Assembly (NCBI GenBank): GCA_030042335.1
Contig: JASHZW010000125.1
Coordinates: 1 to 6,270 of the forward strand
DNA length: 6,270 nt
Direction of reading: 5' to 3'
Source: Nitrososphaerales archaeon
Lineage (GTDB): Archaea > Thermoproteota > Nitrososphaeria > Nitrososphaerales > UBA183
Shown here piece after piece: positions 1 to 4,511 of the stretch. The notes beneath the pieces are model-generated. The model was not told the DNA's origin, made no database searches, and saw only the letters and a program-made list of their open reading frames with translations. A program made the position numbers and the translations under genes. Numbering within the stretch: the first letter of the stretch is position 1; each line of letters starts with the position of its first letter.

Positions 1-357
1 AGGAGGGCAGAGATTCCGGCCGAGAAACTGGTCTTCACGAAGAATATCTCGAAGGACCCAAAGGAGTACAGGAATGGCACGCTCGAGGCGGAGGTTGTGA
101 AGGTGCTGCTTGCCGAGGGAGCAACTCTGCACCAGGGCGAGAGCATCAGCTACGTCATCACCGATTTTTACTCGAGAGTGGCGAGGGTGATACCTGCCGA
201 CGCGCTCGACGAGGAGACGCGCTACGACGCGAGGAGGTACGTCGAGATGCTCGCGGATGTCTGCTCGACGATAATGCGACCGTTCGACGCGAGGATGACG
301 TCGCAGAGGCTACTCGCGCTCGCCAGGTGGGACGGAGTGCCCGCGCTATCTACCTAG
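1..357 (+). CDS. polB: Family B DNA polymerase, C-terminal fragment (5' end outside window)
   Basis: The reading frame is open from base 1 and stops at TAG 355-357, leaving about 118 residues of a longer protein. The segment KLVFTKNISKDPKEY, then GATLHQGESISYVITDFY, then YDARRYVEMLADVC ending in a short PF-containing tail, matches the thumb and C-terminus of archaeal B-family replicative polymerases. These have the pattern 'LVFTK.isKd..eY', 'G..l..G..i.YvitD.y', 'YDvRRY.elLaev'. Members of this family are about 770-900 residues long and synthesise DNA with 3'-5' proofreading; the catalytic palm and exonuclease motifs lie to the left of this window. Internal GTG or ATG codons are not real starts, because the similarity extends upstream of all of them. 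The recognition is from memory of the family pattern. The subfamily (PolB1 or PolB3) cannot be fixed from this piece. Confidence 0.85.
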   Translation, partial: RRAEIPAEKLVFTKNISKDPKEYRNGTLEAEVVKVLLAEGATLHQGESISYVITDFYSRVARVIPADALDEETRYDARRYVEMLADVCSTIMRPFDARMTSQRLLALARWDGVPALST

Positions 358-360
358 CAA

Positions 361-535
361 TCACTTCCACTTCGTGAGTATCCGCTCGCGCCTGAACACC
401 GCGCGCCCGACGACGAAGAGAGTTGCCAAGTCGCCTAACTTCTCGGCGAGCCCCTGTGTTTCTATCAAGCGTCGGCGGCGATCCTGAGAGAGGAGGCCAT
501 TCAGGAAAGTCTTCTGGAGGTGGCGGTTATATGTG
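361..535 (-). pseudogene. Short minus-strand frame convergent with polB; possible truncated gene tail
   Basis: A minus-strand frame ends at TGA 361-363, only 3 bp from the polymerase stop. Its last 35 or so residues (from LIETQGLAEKLGDLATLFVV to RRERILTKWK) look protein-like: a hydrophobic core with a basic end and normal codon choice. No ATG start is in frame; the nearest usable start is TTG at 468, which would give 35 residues. Further upstream the frame runs under the homing endonuclease gene, where it loses protein character. It could be a real very small gene, or the 3' end of a gene cut off when the endonuclease gene arrived. I do not recognise the family. The upstream boundary given here is approximate. 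Confidence 0.3.
527..532 (+). promoter_or_regulatory. TATA box for the homing endonuclease gene
   Basis: TTATAT lies about 23 bp before the ATG at 553, close to the archaeal TATA-to-transcription-start distance. This suggests a leaderless or nearly leaderless mRNA and favours ATG 553 over the upstream GTG at 520, which would lie in front of the promoter. The box is AT-rich in a GC-rich surround. The spacing is slightly short of the usual 25-27 bp, so the call is moderate. Confidence 0.5.
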
Positions 536-552
536 CTGGAGCATTCTCGGCC

Positions 553-1464
553 ATGGAAGGCCGCGCTCCAAGAAAGCACAGGAATCTCGAAGAAAGGACG
601 AGGATCTACGAGGGAACGAAGAGTCTGCACTTACAAGGAAAGACGCACTCCGAGATTGCGGCCCAACTTGGTATCAGCTATGACGAGGTCGGTTACTGGC
701 TTCGGGCTGGTCCGCCTCATGTGGAGAGGTACACCCCAGACCTAACGCCTCGACCCGAACTTGCGTACCTGGTAGGCGCGTATCTTGGCGATGGACGAAC
801 GGCTGGCCCCAACGACAAGAAGGTAAGATTTCATGTCGCTGACTCGGCTTTCGCCAGGATTCTCAACGAAACAATTGCGACGATATTGCAGACACAACCA
901 AGAAAGATAACGATGGACCACGGATTCCTATCTGTGGTTTATGATGCCGCGATGCTGTACGATTACCTTCAACAGCCACTGGAGAGCTTGGTGTCCGTCA
1001 TCGACAGCTTTCCCGCGAAATTTCTACAGGGATTCTTTGACGCCGAAGGGTATGCCTCGCCGCTCCTGAACCACTCCACCTGCGCACTTTCTGGACTTCG
1101 TGTCGGGGTCGCTAACACAAACATGAGCTATCTGTCGTGTGTCAAGAAGCTTTTGGAGGATCTGGGAATTCATCCGAAATATCACAAAACTCACAGTGCC
1201 GGCGAGTCCATGACGATAAGGGGGAAGACGTTTGTACGGAAGCATGAGGTTTACCATCTTGTGATTGGAGACTTCTCGGAGCTTGTAGACTTTCAGGAAA
1301 AGATAGGCTTCTCAATCCCTGCAAAGAAAGAAAAGCTGTCGGACATAATCAGGATACTTACAAGTGCAGATTCTTGGGAAGCTTACGAGTGGTGGGTCTC
1401 GCACTACGACCTTCGGAACCGAAGGTGGATTAAGCACCCAGAAAATAATAAAATAGCAGAGTAG
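553..1464 (+). CDS. Free-standing LAGLIDADG homing endonuclease with N-terminal HTH
   Basis: The protein has 303 residues. An N-terminal helix-turn-helix (about residues 18-51, core GKTHSEIAAQLGIS..EVGYWL) precedes two LAGLIDADG motifs: YLVGAYLGDG (72-81, acidic D80) and FLQGFFDAEG (157-166, acidic E165). Both metal-binding acidic residues are kept, so the enzyme may be active. The C-terminal half has the usual pattern of this fold: VANTNMSYLSCVKKLLEDLGI, then a segment ending in IGFSIPAKKEKL. Such enzymes cut a long asymmetric DNA site and spread their own gene or host intron. This one is not inside an intein, and no rRNA or tRNA intron encloses it. It lies between polB and a tRNA-Tyr gene and converges on the latter. 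Its codons are richer in A and T (AGA, ATA, AAA) than its neighbours, which fits horizontal arrival. A GTG at 520 would add 11 residues, but the TATA box favours 553. Whether it cuts DNA or acts as a regulator is unknown. Confidence 0.9.
   Translation: MEGRAPRKHRNLEERTRIYEGTKSLHLQGKTHSEIAAQLGISYDEVGYWLRAGPPHVERYTPDLTPRPELAYLVGAYLGDGRTAGPNDKKVRFHVADSAFARILNETIATILQTQPRKITMDHGFLSVVYDAAMLYDYLQQPLESLVSVIDSFPAKFLQGFFDAEGYASPLLNHSTCALSGLRVGVANTNMSYLSCVKKLLEDLGIHPKYHKTHSAGESMTIRGKTFVRKHEVYHLVIGDFSELVDFQEKIGFSIPAKKEKLSDIIRILTSADSWEAYEWWVSHYDLRNRRWIKHPENNKIAE
1442..1455 (-). terminator. T-rich terminator downstream of tRNA-Tyr
   Basis: On the minus strand the tRNA 3' end is followed about 30 nt later by a T-rich tract (ATTTTATTATTTTC), the usual archaeal transcription stop signal. 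On the plus strand the same bases encode the last residues of the endonuclease (ENNKIAE), so the tract does double duty. No hairpin is evident, as expected for archaeal T-tract termination. Confidence 0.45.
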
Positions 1465-1498
1465 ACTATTCTTATAGGAATCCGTCCCGTCGGTCGGA

Positions 1499-1519
1499 GA
1501 CTCCAAGCCTTGCGGCCTT
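1499..1519 (-). other. tRNA-Tyr intron 3 (21 nt, T loop, position 59/60)
   Basis: The outer helix is the T stem GTCGG/CCGAC. The central helix is CTCA paired with GGAG, with one A-G mismatch. The bulges are AA^A and TC^T, and the inner helix AGGCC/GGCTT is capped by the GNRA tetraloop GCAA. Excision leaves a 7-nt T loop, CTCAAAT. Position 59/60 is a known non-canonical intron site in crenarchaeal tRNAs. C54 replaces the near-universal T and pairs with a G of the intron, so it may reflect adaptation to splicing. Confidence 0.88.
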
Positions 1520-1541
1520 TTTGAGCCGACGACGCTCCGGT

Positions 1542-1585
1542 TTCTGTGGCCTAATAGGCTGAATGGGTCAGCCGAAAGCCGACCG
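1542..1585 (-). other. tRNA-Tyr intron 2 (44 nt, canonical position 37/38)
   Basis: Anticodon-loop bases CTGT pair perfectly with intron ACAG as the central helix. The outer helix is the anticodon stem TCCGG/CCGGA. The bulges are AG^C and AA^A, and the inner helix GGTC/GGCC is followed by a 6-bp hairpin GGCTGA/TCAGCC. This is a strict helix-bulge-helix-bulge-helix substrate at the position most archaeal tRNA introns occupy. The inner hairpin with its neighbouring bases (GGTCGG, CTTTCGG, CTGACC) can also fold as a false anticodon arm reading TTC. Confidence 0.93.
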
Positions 1586-1600
1586 CTACAGCCGGAAGCT

Positions 1601-1618
1601 TTTGGTTCCGGTTTGGAT
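1601..1618 (-). other. tRNA-Tyr intron 1 (18 nt, D stem, position 22/23)
   Basis: The D-loop bases TGGT pair with ACCA in the intron as the 4-bp central helix. The 5' bulge is AG^A and the 3' bulge AA^A. The inner intron helix is TCC/GGA around the loop AAACC. Cutting after the second base of each bulge removes 18 nt and rebuilds the D-stem strand GAGC. The outer helix is weak (one C-G pair, or AGC/GCT with one bulged C), so this is a relaxed motif. Relaxed motifs are known for non-canonical archaeal introns. It is one of the smallest kinds of tRNA intron. Confidence 0.85.
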
Positions 1619-1666
1619 CTACCAGGCTGAGCTACGACGGGACGGAGGACAAGCCCGAAATCCATT

Positions 1667-1674
1667 TCTTAAGT
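1667..1674 (-). promoter_or_regulatory. TATA-like box for tRNA-Tyr
   Basis: ACTTAAGA on the minus strand is centred about 30 bp upstream of the first tRNA base, in an AT-rich island within GC-rich sequence. This matches the usual placement of archaeal tRNA promoters with a short 5' leader of a few bases for RNase P. No other box is visible upstream. Confidence 0.55.
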
Positions 1675-1697
1675 ATTTCCGGAGTACGAATCCAGCC

Positions 1698-1995
1698 CTA
1701 GACTACGGCTGCAGCGATAAGGGCGATGAGTCCGCCGAATAGGTATCTGCGCGAGAACAGGCAGAAACTCAAGAACTTCGTCGTGCTAGCTCTCTTCCAG
1801 ACCAGCGGTTACGTCAACCGCAGGACGTAGGCTGCAGCGCTAGCCAGATAGACGGAAGCCATCGAGCGCCGACCCGGAGGCCAGAAAAGCCATCAAGAAC
1901 GCGAGAAGCGCAGCACCCACGCCGGCGATAGCCAAGAAGATGATCCGTTCGAACTCGGGGTTTCTCGAGATTCCACCGGGGATCTCCGTGCTATC
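1698..1995 (-). pseudogene. Decayed small membrane-protein gene (frameshift plus nonsense, no start)
   Basis: This is the 354-bp stretch between the ThiF-like gene and the tRNA. Directly after the ThiF stop and in its frame, the minus strand reads RNPEFERIIFLAIAGVGAAL, then LAFLMAFLASG, a clear hydrophobic helix; it stops at TAG 1842-1840. One frame over, starting at ATG 1862, it reads MASVYLASAAAYVLRLT, meets TAA 1811-1809, and continues in that same frame as KFLSFCLFSRRYLFGGLIA with a hydrophobic end before TAG 1700-1698. The three pieces run in order as one protein with two or three membrane helices, broken by one frameshift and one stop. No ATG, GTG or TTG start precedes the first helix in frame. 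I do not recognise the family. Sequencing errors could mimic this, and two tiny genes are a less likely reading. Confidence 0.42.
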
Positions 1996-2997
1996 TCACC
2001 CGTCTATGCTTCTAAGCTCTCGAAGGGCCCTATCAACATCCTGCGGTGACGAGGCACCCTTCACTAGCATTCCGCCGCTCTTGAAGAGAGAAATGTTGAG
2101 CTGTCCGAGCCTCGCCGTGGCGACAGATTCACCGAGCCGGACAGCTCCGCCAAAAGAGCGCGTGATCTTCGTGAATGAGCGCGGGTTAAAGGCTCGGGCC
2201 ACATAGAATTCGCGGCCACCGCAAAGTTGTACAAGACTAGGTTCCTTCGTGGGCGACGGCGACCTGCCGCAAGCTCCGCAGTCGGGACGCTTCGCGATCG
2301 AGATCGTACGTGTCTCCCCAGTGCGGGCATCCAGGAACATCATCCTGCCGACGTATGACGGAGGCAATCGCGCCAGGATTTTGAGAGCCTCAAGCGAACC
2401 TGCCGACGCGACCTGGGAAGCAATCGCTCCGAGGATTCCCGCCTCCTCGCACGATGGCATCGGGTCCTCAGCCGCCGAGGGAAACAGGCACTCCAGACAG
2501 GCAGAGCGCGGGCTCCAGAACGCGCCCATCGAAGCATCCCAGCCGGCAGCTCCCGTATGGACGAGAGGCACGCTGCGCTCGACGCAAGCTCCGTTCAGGG
2601 CCAGCCGCGCCGGCAGGTTGTCTAGACAGTCGACCGCAACGTCGGCGGTGCTGACCAGTCGCTTCGCGTTCTCCCGGTCGAGGCTATCGACATGGTAGTC
2701 GACCCTCGTCGCCCGGTTGCGGCTGAGCAGGAAATCGCTCATGACCTCTGCCTTCGCCTTTCCCACATCCCCGAGGGAGTAGGCGGGCTGGCGGTGGAGG
2801 TTCTCGGTCGAGACCACGTCCCTGTCGACGAGGGTCATCCGGCCGACCCCTGCGAGGCAGAGGTTCGTCGCCACCACGCTGCCCGTTCCCCCTAGGCCGG
2901 CAACGACCACGTGCGACCTCGCGAGCCTCCTCTGCGCCGCCGCACCGAAGCCATCGAGCGAGAGTTGGCGCGAGAAGTACTGCCTGTCAAAGCTCAA
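1996..2997 (-). CDS. ThiF/MoeB/HesA-family adenylyltransferase (E1-like activating enzyme)
   Basis: The protein has 333 residues. These enzymes adenylate the C-terminal Gly-Gly of a ubiquitin-like or sulfur-carrier protein (MoaD, ThiS or SAMP type), feeding molybdopterin, thiamine or tRNA thiolation pathways or protein modification. The start motif DRQYFSRQLSLDGFG (4-18) and the nucleotide-binding loop GLGGTGS (34-40) are followed by VDRDVVSTENLHRQ (57-70) and VDCLDN (122-127). Two zinc pairs are present, C167xxC170 and C240xxC243. C183 in SCEEAGILG lies where the family has its conserved Cys. After residue 245 comes a C-terminal domain beginning LVQLCGG, seen in many archaeal and bacterial family members. 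The TTG at 2997 was chosen because it falls just before the conserved N-terminal motif and about 31 bp from a TATA box. All ATG codons upstream lie inside the divergent eL13 gene. The exact carrier partner cannot be told; no carrier gene is in view. Confidence 0.9.
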   Translation of the reverse strand: MSFDRQYFSRQLSLDGFGAAAQRRLARSHVVVAGLGGTGSVVATNLCLAGVGRMTLVDRDVVSTENLHRQPAYSLGDVGKAKAEVMSDFLLSRNRATRVDYHVDSLDRENAKRLVSTADVAVDCLDNLPARLALNGACVERSVPLVHTGAAGWDASMGAFWSPRSACLECLFPSAAEDPMPSCEEAGILGAIASQVASAGSLEALKILARLPPSYVGRMMFLDARTGETRTISIAKRPDCGACGRSPSPTKEPSLVQLCGGREFYVARAFNPRSFTKITRSFGGAVRLGESVATARLGQLNISLFKSGGMLVKGASSPQDVDRALRELRSIDG

Positions 2998-3023
2998 GGA
3001 GAACGCCGAAGCGCGGGGAACGG

Positions 3024-3032
3024 CTTTTAAAG
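3024..3032. promoter_or_regulatory. Shared TATA box between divergent ThiF-like and eL13 genes
   Basis: CTTTTAAAG contains the self-complementary core TTTAAA at 3026-3031. Its centre is about 30 bp from the ATG of eL13 (3058) and about 32 bp from the TTG of the ThiF-like gene (2997). The 60-bp gap has no other AT-rich element. The symmetry suggests one TBP site used in both directions, giving nearly leaderless mRNAs. No clear Shine-Dalgarno site precedes either start. Confidence 0.6.
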
Positions 3033-3057
3033 TCCGCGGGCAGGGCCGTGGAAAGAG

Positions 3058-3477
3058 ATGAGCGAGGAAGCTCCCAAGAAGAAGGTAGCGAAGAAGAAGG
3101 CAGCCAAGCCCAAGGCCACCAAGAAGTCCGAGCCGAAGGAGGCGGAGGGAGCCGAGGCTCCGGCGCCTGCCGTGAAGCTTGGTCCGCCTCCGCATGCCGA
3201 GGTGCTCTCTCGCTATGAGGGGGACATGCACGAGAGGCACGGCAAGGGATTCTCTTTCGGCGAGCTCGCCTCGGTCGGGCTTAACAAGGTCACGGCGCTC
3301 GGGTTGGGTGTCCCGGTGGACATCCGCAGAAGGTCGACGCTCGAAGGTAACGTCAGCGCACTCAAGGGCTGGTACCAGCCTTCTCCGAAGAAGGCCAAGG
3401 AGCCCAAGGCGGAGAAACCGAAGCCGAAGAAGGCCAGGAAGAAGCCGGCGAAGAAGCTGAAGAAGGAAGAGACCTAG
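3058..3477 (+). CDS. rpl13e: Ribosomal protein eL13 (L13e)
   Basis: The protein has 139 residues. The core (about 50-105), with RHGKGFSFGELASVGL, then ALGLGVPVDIRRRSTLEGNV and SALKGW, matches the archaeal/eukaryotic eL13 pattern 'GkGFs.gEl..aGl....A..lgi.vD.RRrs..e.Nv..Lk.w'. It is a large-subunit rRNA-binding protein. Lys/Ala/Pro-rich tails of about 45 residues at the start and 30 at the end flank the core. They are probably disordered and bind RNA. The family is found in Crenarchaeota, Thaumarchaeota and relatives but is absent from most Euryarchaeota, which helps place the organism. ATG 3058 lies about 30 bp from the shared TATA box. The stop overlaps the stop of the convergent glycosylase gene. 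Confidence 0.92.
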   Translation: MSEEAPKKKVAKKKAAKPKATKKSEPKEAEGAEAPAPAVKLGPPPHAEVLSRYEGDMHERHGKGFSFGELASVGLNKVTALGLGVPVDIRRRSTLEGNVSALKGWYQPSPKKAKEPKAEKPKPKKARKKPAKKLKKEET

Positions 3478-4400
3478 TCGATCTTCGTCCGCGCGTGATG
3501 GAAGAGATACTGCTGCGCGTATCCAGCATACTCCCCGAAGTACTCCCTGGCGATCGATGAGACCCGCTCATAGGTCGCCTCGGAAAGGCTGGTCTGCCCT
3601 GCCACCTTGGATGCAAGCTTGGTTCCGAGCTCGCCGTCGAAGAGCCTCGGGTACTCCGCGGAGAGCACTCTTGCCATCCAGACGTCTATCGGGAAGGCCG
3701 AGTTCTTGTCGCAGGAGAAGAGGAGGACGCAGTCGGCGACCTTCGGCCCGATGCCCATCAAGGTCTTCTTGCCCAGTATCTTCTCGGTCAGAAGCTCCTT
3801 GGCCCTCGCGTAGTCGTGAAGCCTCAGCTCCTCGAGGTTGATGTAGCCGCTGTCGACCACCTCGCTGATGCTCTTGACGTACTTGGCCCTGTATCCCAGG
3901 CCGCATGCCTCGAGGTCCGCCAACCCGGCTCTCGAAAGGGCACTAGGGGATGGGAAGAGGAAGAACTCCTGACCGTCGAAGTCGACCCTCTCTCCATATC
4001 GCTGGCAGATGTTCGAGATCATGCCCTTGATACGCGGGATGTTCGAGTTCGTGGCGATGACGAACGAGAGAAGGCACTCCCAGACCTCCTGCCTCATTAT
4101 CCGCAGGCCGTAAAAGGTCTGGACGGCCGAGGTGACGTAGTCGTCCTTCATTATCGAGGCCAGGATCTTCTCCAGGTCCTGCCCGAGGCCGAAGTAGCGA
4201 TAGACGGTCTGTGTGTCGAGGACGTCCGAGCTGGAGGAACATATCAGGGACGTGCCCTCCTGCCTGACTTTGATCACGCCCTTGCCGACGACGCCGTACC
4301 AGAAGTTGCCGTCGGAACGCCACCTGAAGGCCTGGCCGCTATCGAGGGTGTAGGGAAGGCTGAAGGGGAGGCCTTCGGTGCTGATGGTGAACTCGGGCAT
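3474..4400 (-). CDS. ogg: 8-oxoguanine DNA glycosylase/AP lyase (OGG1 type)
   Basis: The protein has 308 residues, near the usual size of archaeal OGG. It removes 8-oxoguanine opposite C and nicks the abasic site, in base-excision repair. The N-terminal domain has LDSGQAFRWRSDGNFWYGVV (19-38), like the GGQSFRW segment of human OGG1. TNSNIPRIKGMISNIC (117-132) matches the OGG1 segment NNNIARITGM. The helix-hairpin-helix is LMGIGPKVADC (214-224), with K220 as the Schiff-base lysine, followed by FPIDVWMARV with catalytic D239. The histidine that follows in human OGG1 (PVDVH) is W241 here. Zinc and iron-sulfur cysteines of other HhH-GPD families are absent, which argues against Nth or MutY. ATG 4400 follows a TATA box by about 28 bp. 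The gene ends tail-to-tail with eL13. Confidence 0.95.
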   Translation of the reverse strand: MPEFTISTEGLPFSLPYTLDSGQAFRWRSDGNFWYGVVGKGVIKVRQEGTSLICSSSSDVLDTQTVYRYFGLGQDLEKILASIMKDDYVTSAVQTFYGLRIMRQEVWECLLSFVIATNSNIPRIKGMISNICQRYGERVDFDGQEFFLFPSPSALSRAGLADLEACGLGYRAKYVKSISEVVDSGYINLEELRLHDYARAKELLTEKILGKKTLMGIGPKVADCVLLFSCDKNSAFPIDVWMARVLSAEYPRLFDGELGTKLASKVAGQTSLSEATYERVSSIAREYFGEYAGYAQQYLFHHARTKID

Positions 4401-4425
4401 CGAGCTCTATATGGACCGGACTCGG

Positions 4426-4431
4426 TATAAA
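4426..4431 (-). promoter_or_regulatory. TATA box for the OGG gene
   Basis: TTTATA on the minus strand is centred about 28 bp upstream of the OGG ATG at 4400. This is the expected distance for a leaderless archaeal transcript. No Shine-Dalgarno site lies before the ATG, which confirms the start and suggests the gene is not simply co-transcribed with the surface protein gene upstream. Confidence 0.65.
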
Positions 4432-4445
4432 CAATCCGTGGCAGA

Positions 4446-4482
4446 CGACGGCGGGAATCCACAAGCCTAGAGGGCGCCGTCG
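4446..4482. repeat. 8-bp perfect inverted repeat between surface-protein and OGG genes
   Basis: CGACGGCG at 4446-4453 and CGCCGTCG at 4475-4482 are perfect reverse complements with a 21-bp spacer. The dyad lies after the surface-protein stop and just upstream of the OGG TATA box. It could be a mRNA 3'-end hairpin or an operator. No T-tract follows directly, so a classical terminator is not supported. Confidence 0.4.
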
Positions 4483-4511
4483 CGGGATGCGCTCTTGCAG
4501 ACCTCTGGAGC

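Larger units (their letters stand above)
1485..1641 (-). tRNA. tRNA-Tyr(GTA): tRNA-Tyr(GUA) gene interrupted by three introns
   Basis: The exons are 1641-1619, 1600-1586, 1541-1520 and 1498-1485. Joined, they give a 74-nt cloverleaf. The acceptor CCCGTCG pairs fully with CGACGGG, discriminator A73 at 1485. Then come T8 A9, D stem GCTC/GAGC with loop AGCCTGGTA, anticodon stem TCCGG/CCGGA with loop CTGTAGA, variable loop GCGTC, and T stem GTCGG/CCGAC with loop CTCAAAT. The anticodon GTA is at 1589-1587. C1:G72 with A73 is the tyrosine identity set of archaea and eukaryotes, independent support for the anticodon call. CCA is not encoded. Each junction falls in 3-nt bulges around a 4-bp helix, the substrate of archaeal tRNA endonuclease. 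All stems are perfect only after the introns are removed. T54 is replaced by C. Simple tRNA scanners may miss the gene because the D stem and T loop are split. Confidence 0.94.

Noticed and set aside
520..552. GTG start at 520 for the homing endonuclease
   Set aside because: It precedes the TATA box at 527-532, and the GGAGG at 516-520 overlaps the GTG itself, leaving no spacing for a ribosome binding site.
357..1500. Integration element with att repeats at the tRNA 3' end
   Set aside because: I looked for a copy of the tRNA 3' end near 357-520 and found no convincing direct repeat, and no integrase is present.
1550..1590. tRNA-Glu anticodon arm (TTC) at this locus
   Set aside because: The hairpin is inside intron 2. 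Using it leaves the D stem and the variable loop unexplained, while the Tyr solution gives all stems perfectly paired plus C1:G72.
1312..1665. Minus-strand frame of 117 codons covering the tRNA locus
   Set aside because: It runs through all tRNA exons and introns and into the endonuclease antisense strand. The cloverleaf and three splicing motifs explain the region, and the peptide has no family features.
1720..1770. C/D box small RNA suggested by GCGATGAG
   Set aside because: The C-box match is imperfect and no CTGA D box lies at a suitable distance.
2249..2895. Several plus-strand frames (149, 66 and 67 codons) opposite the ThiF-like gene
   Set aside because: They are antisense shadows of a GC-rich coding sequence; the minus strand carries the conserved adenylation and zinc motifs.
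2998..3240. N-terminal extension of the ThiF-like protein to an ATG at 3240
   Set aside because: The added 81 residues lie wholly on the antisense of the eL13 gene and the shared promoter, and the family N-terminal motif begins right after TTG 2997.
3816..4430. Plus-strand frame of 204 codons opposite the OGG gene
   Set aside because: It is an antisense shadow; the minus strand has the full OGG domain set with catalytic Lys and Asp.
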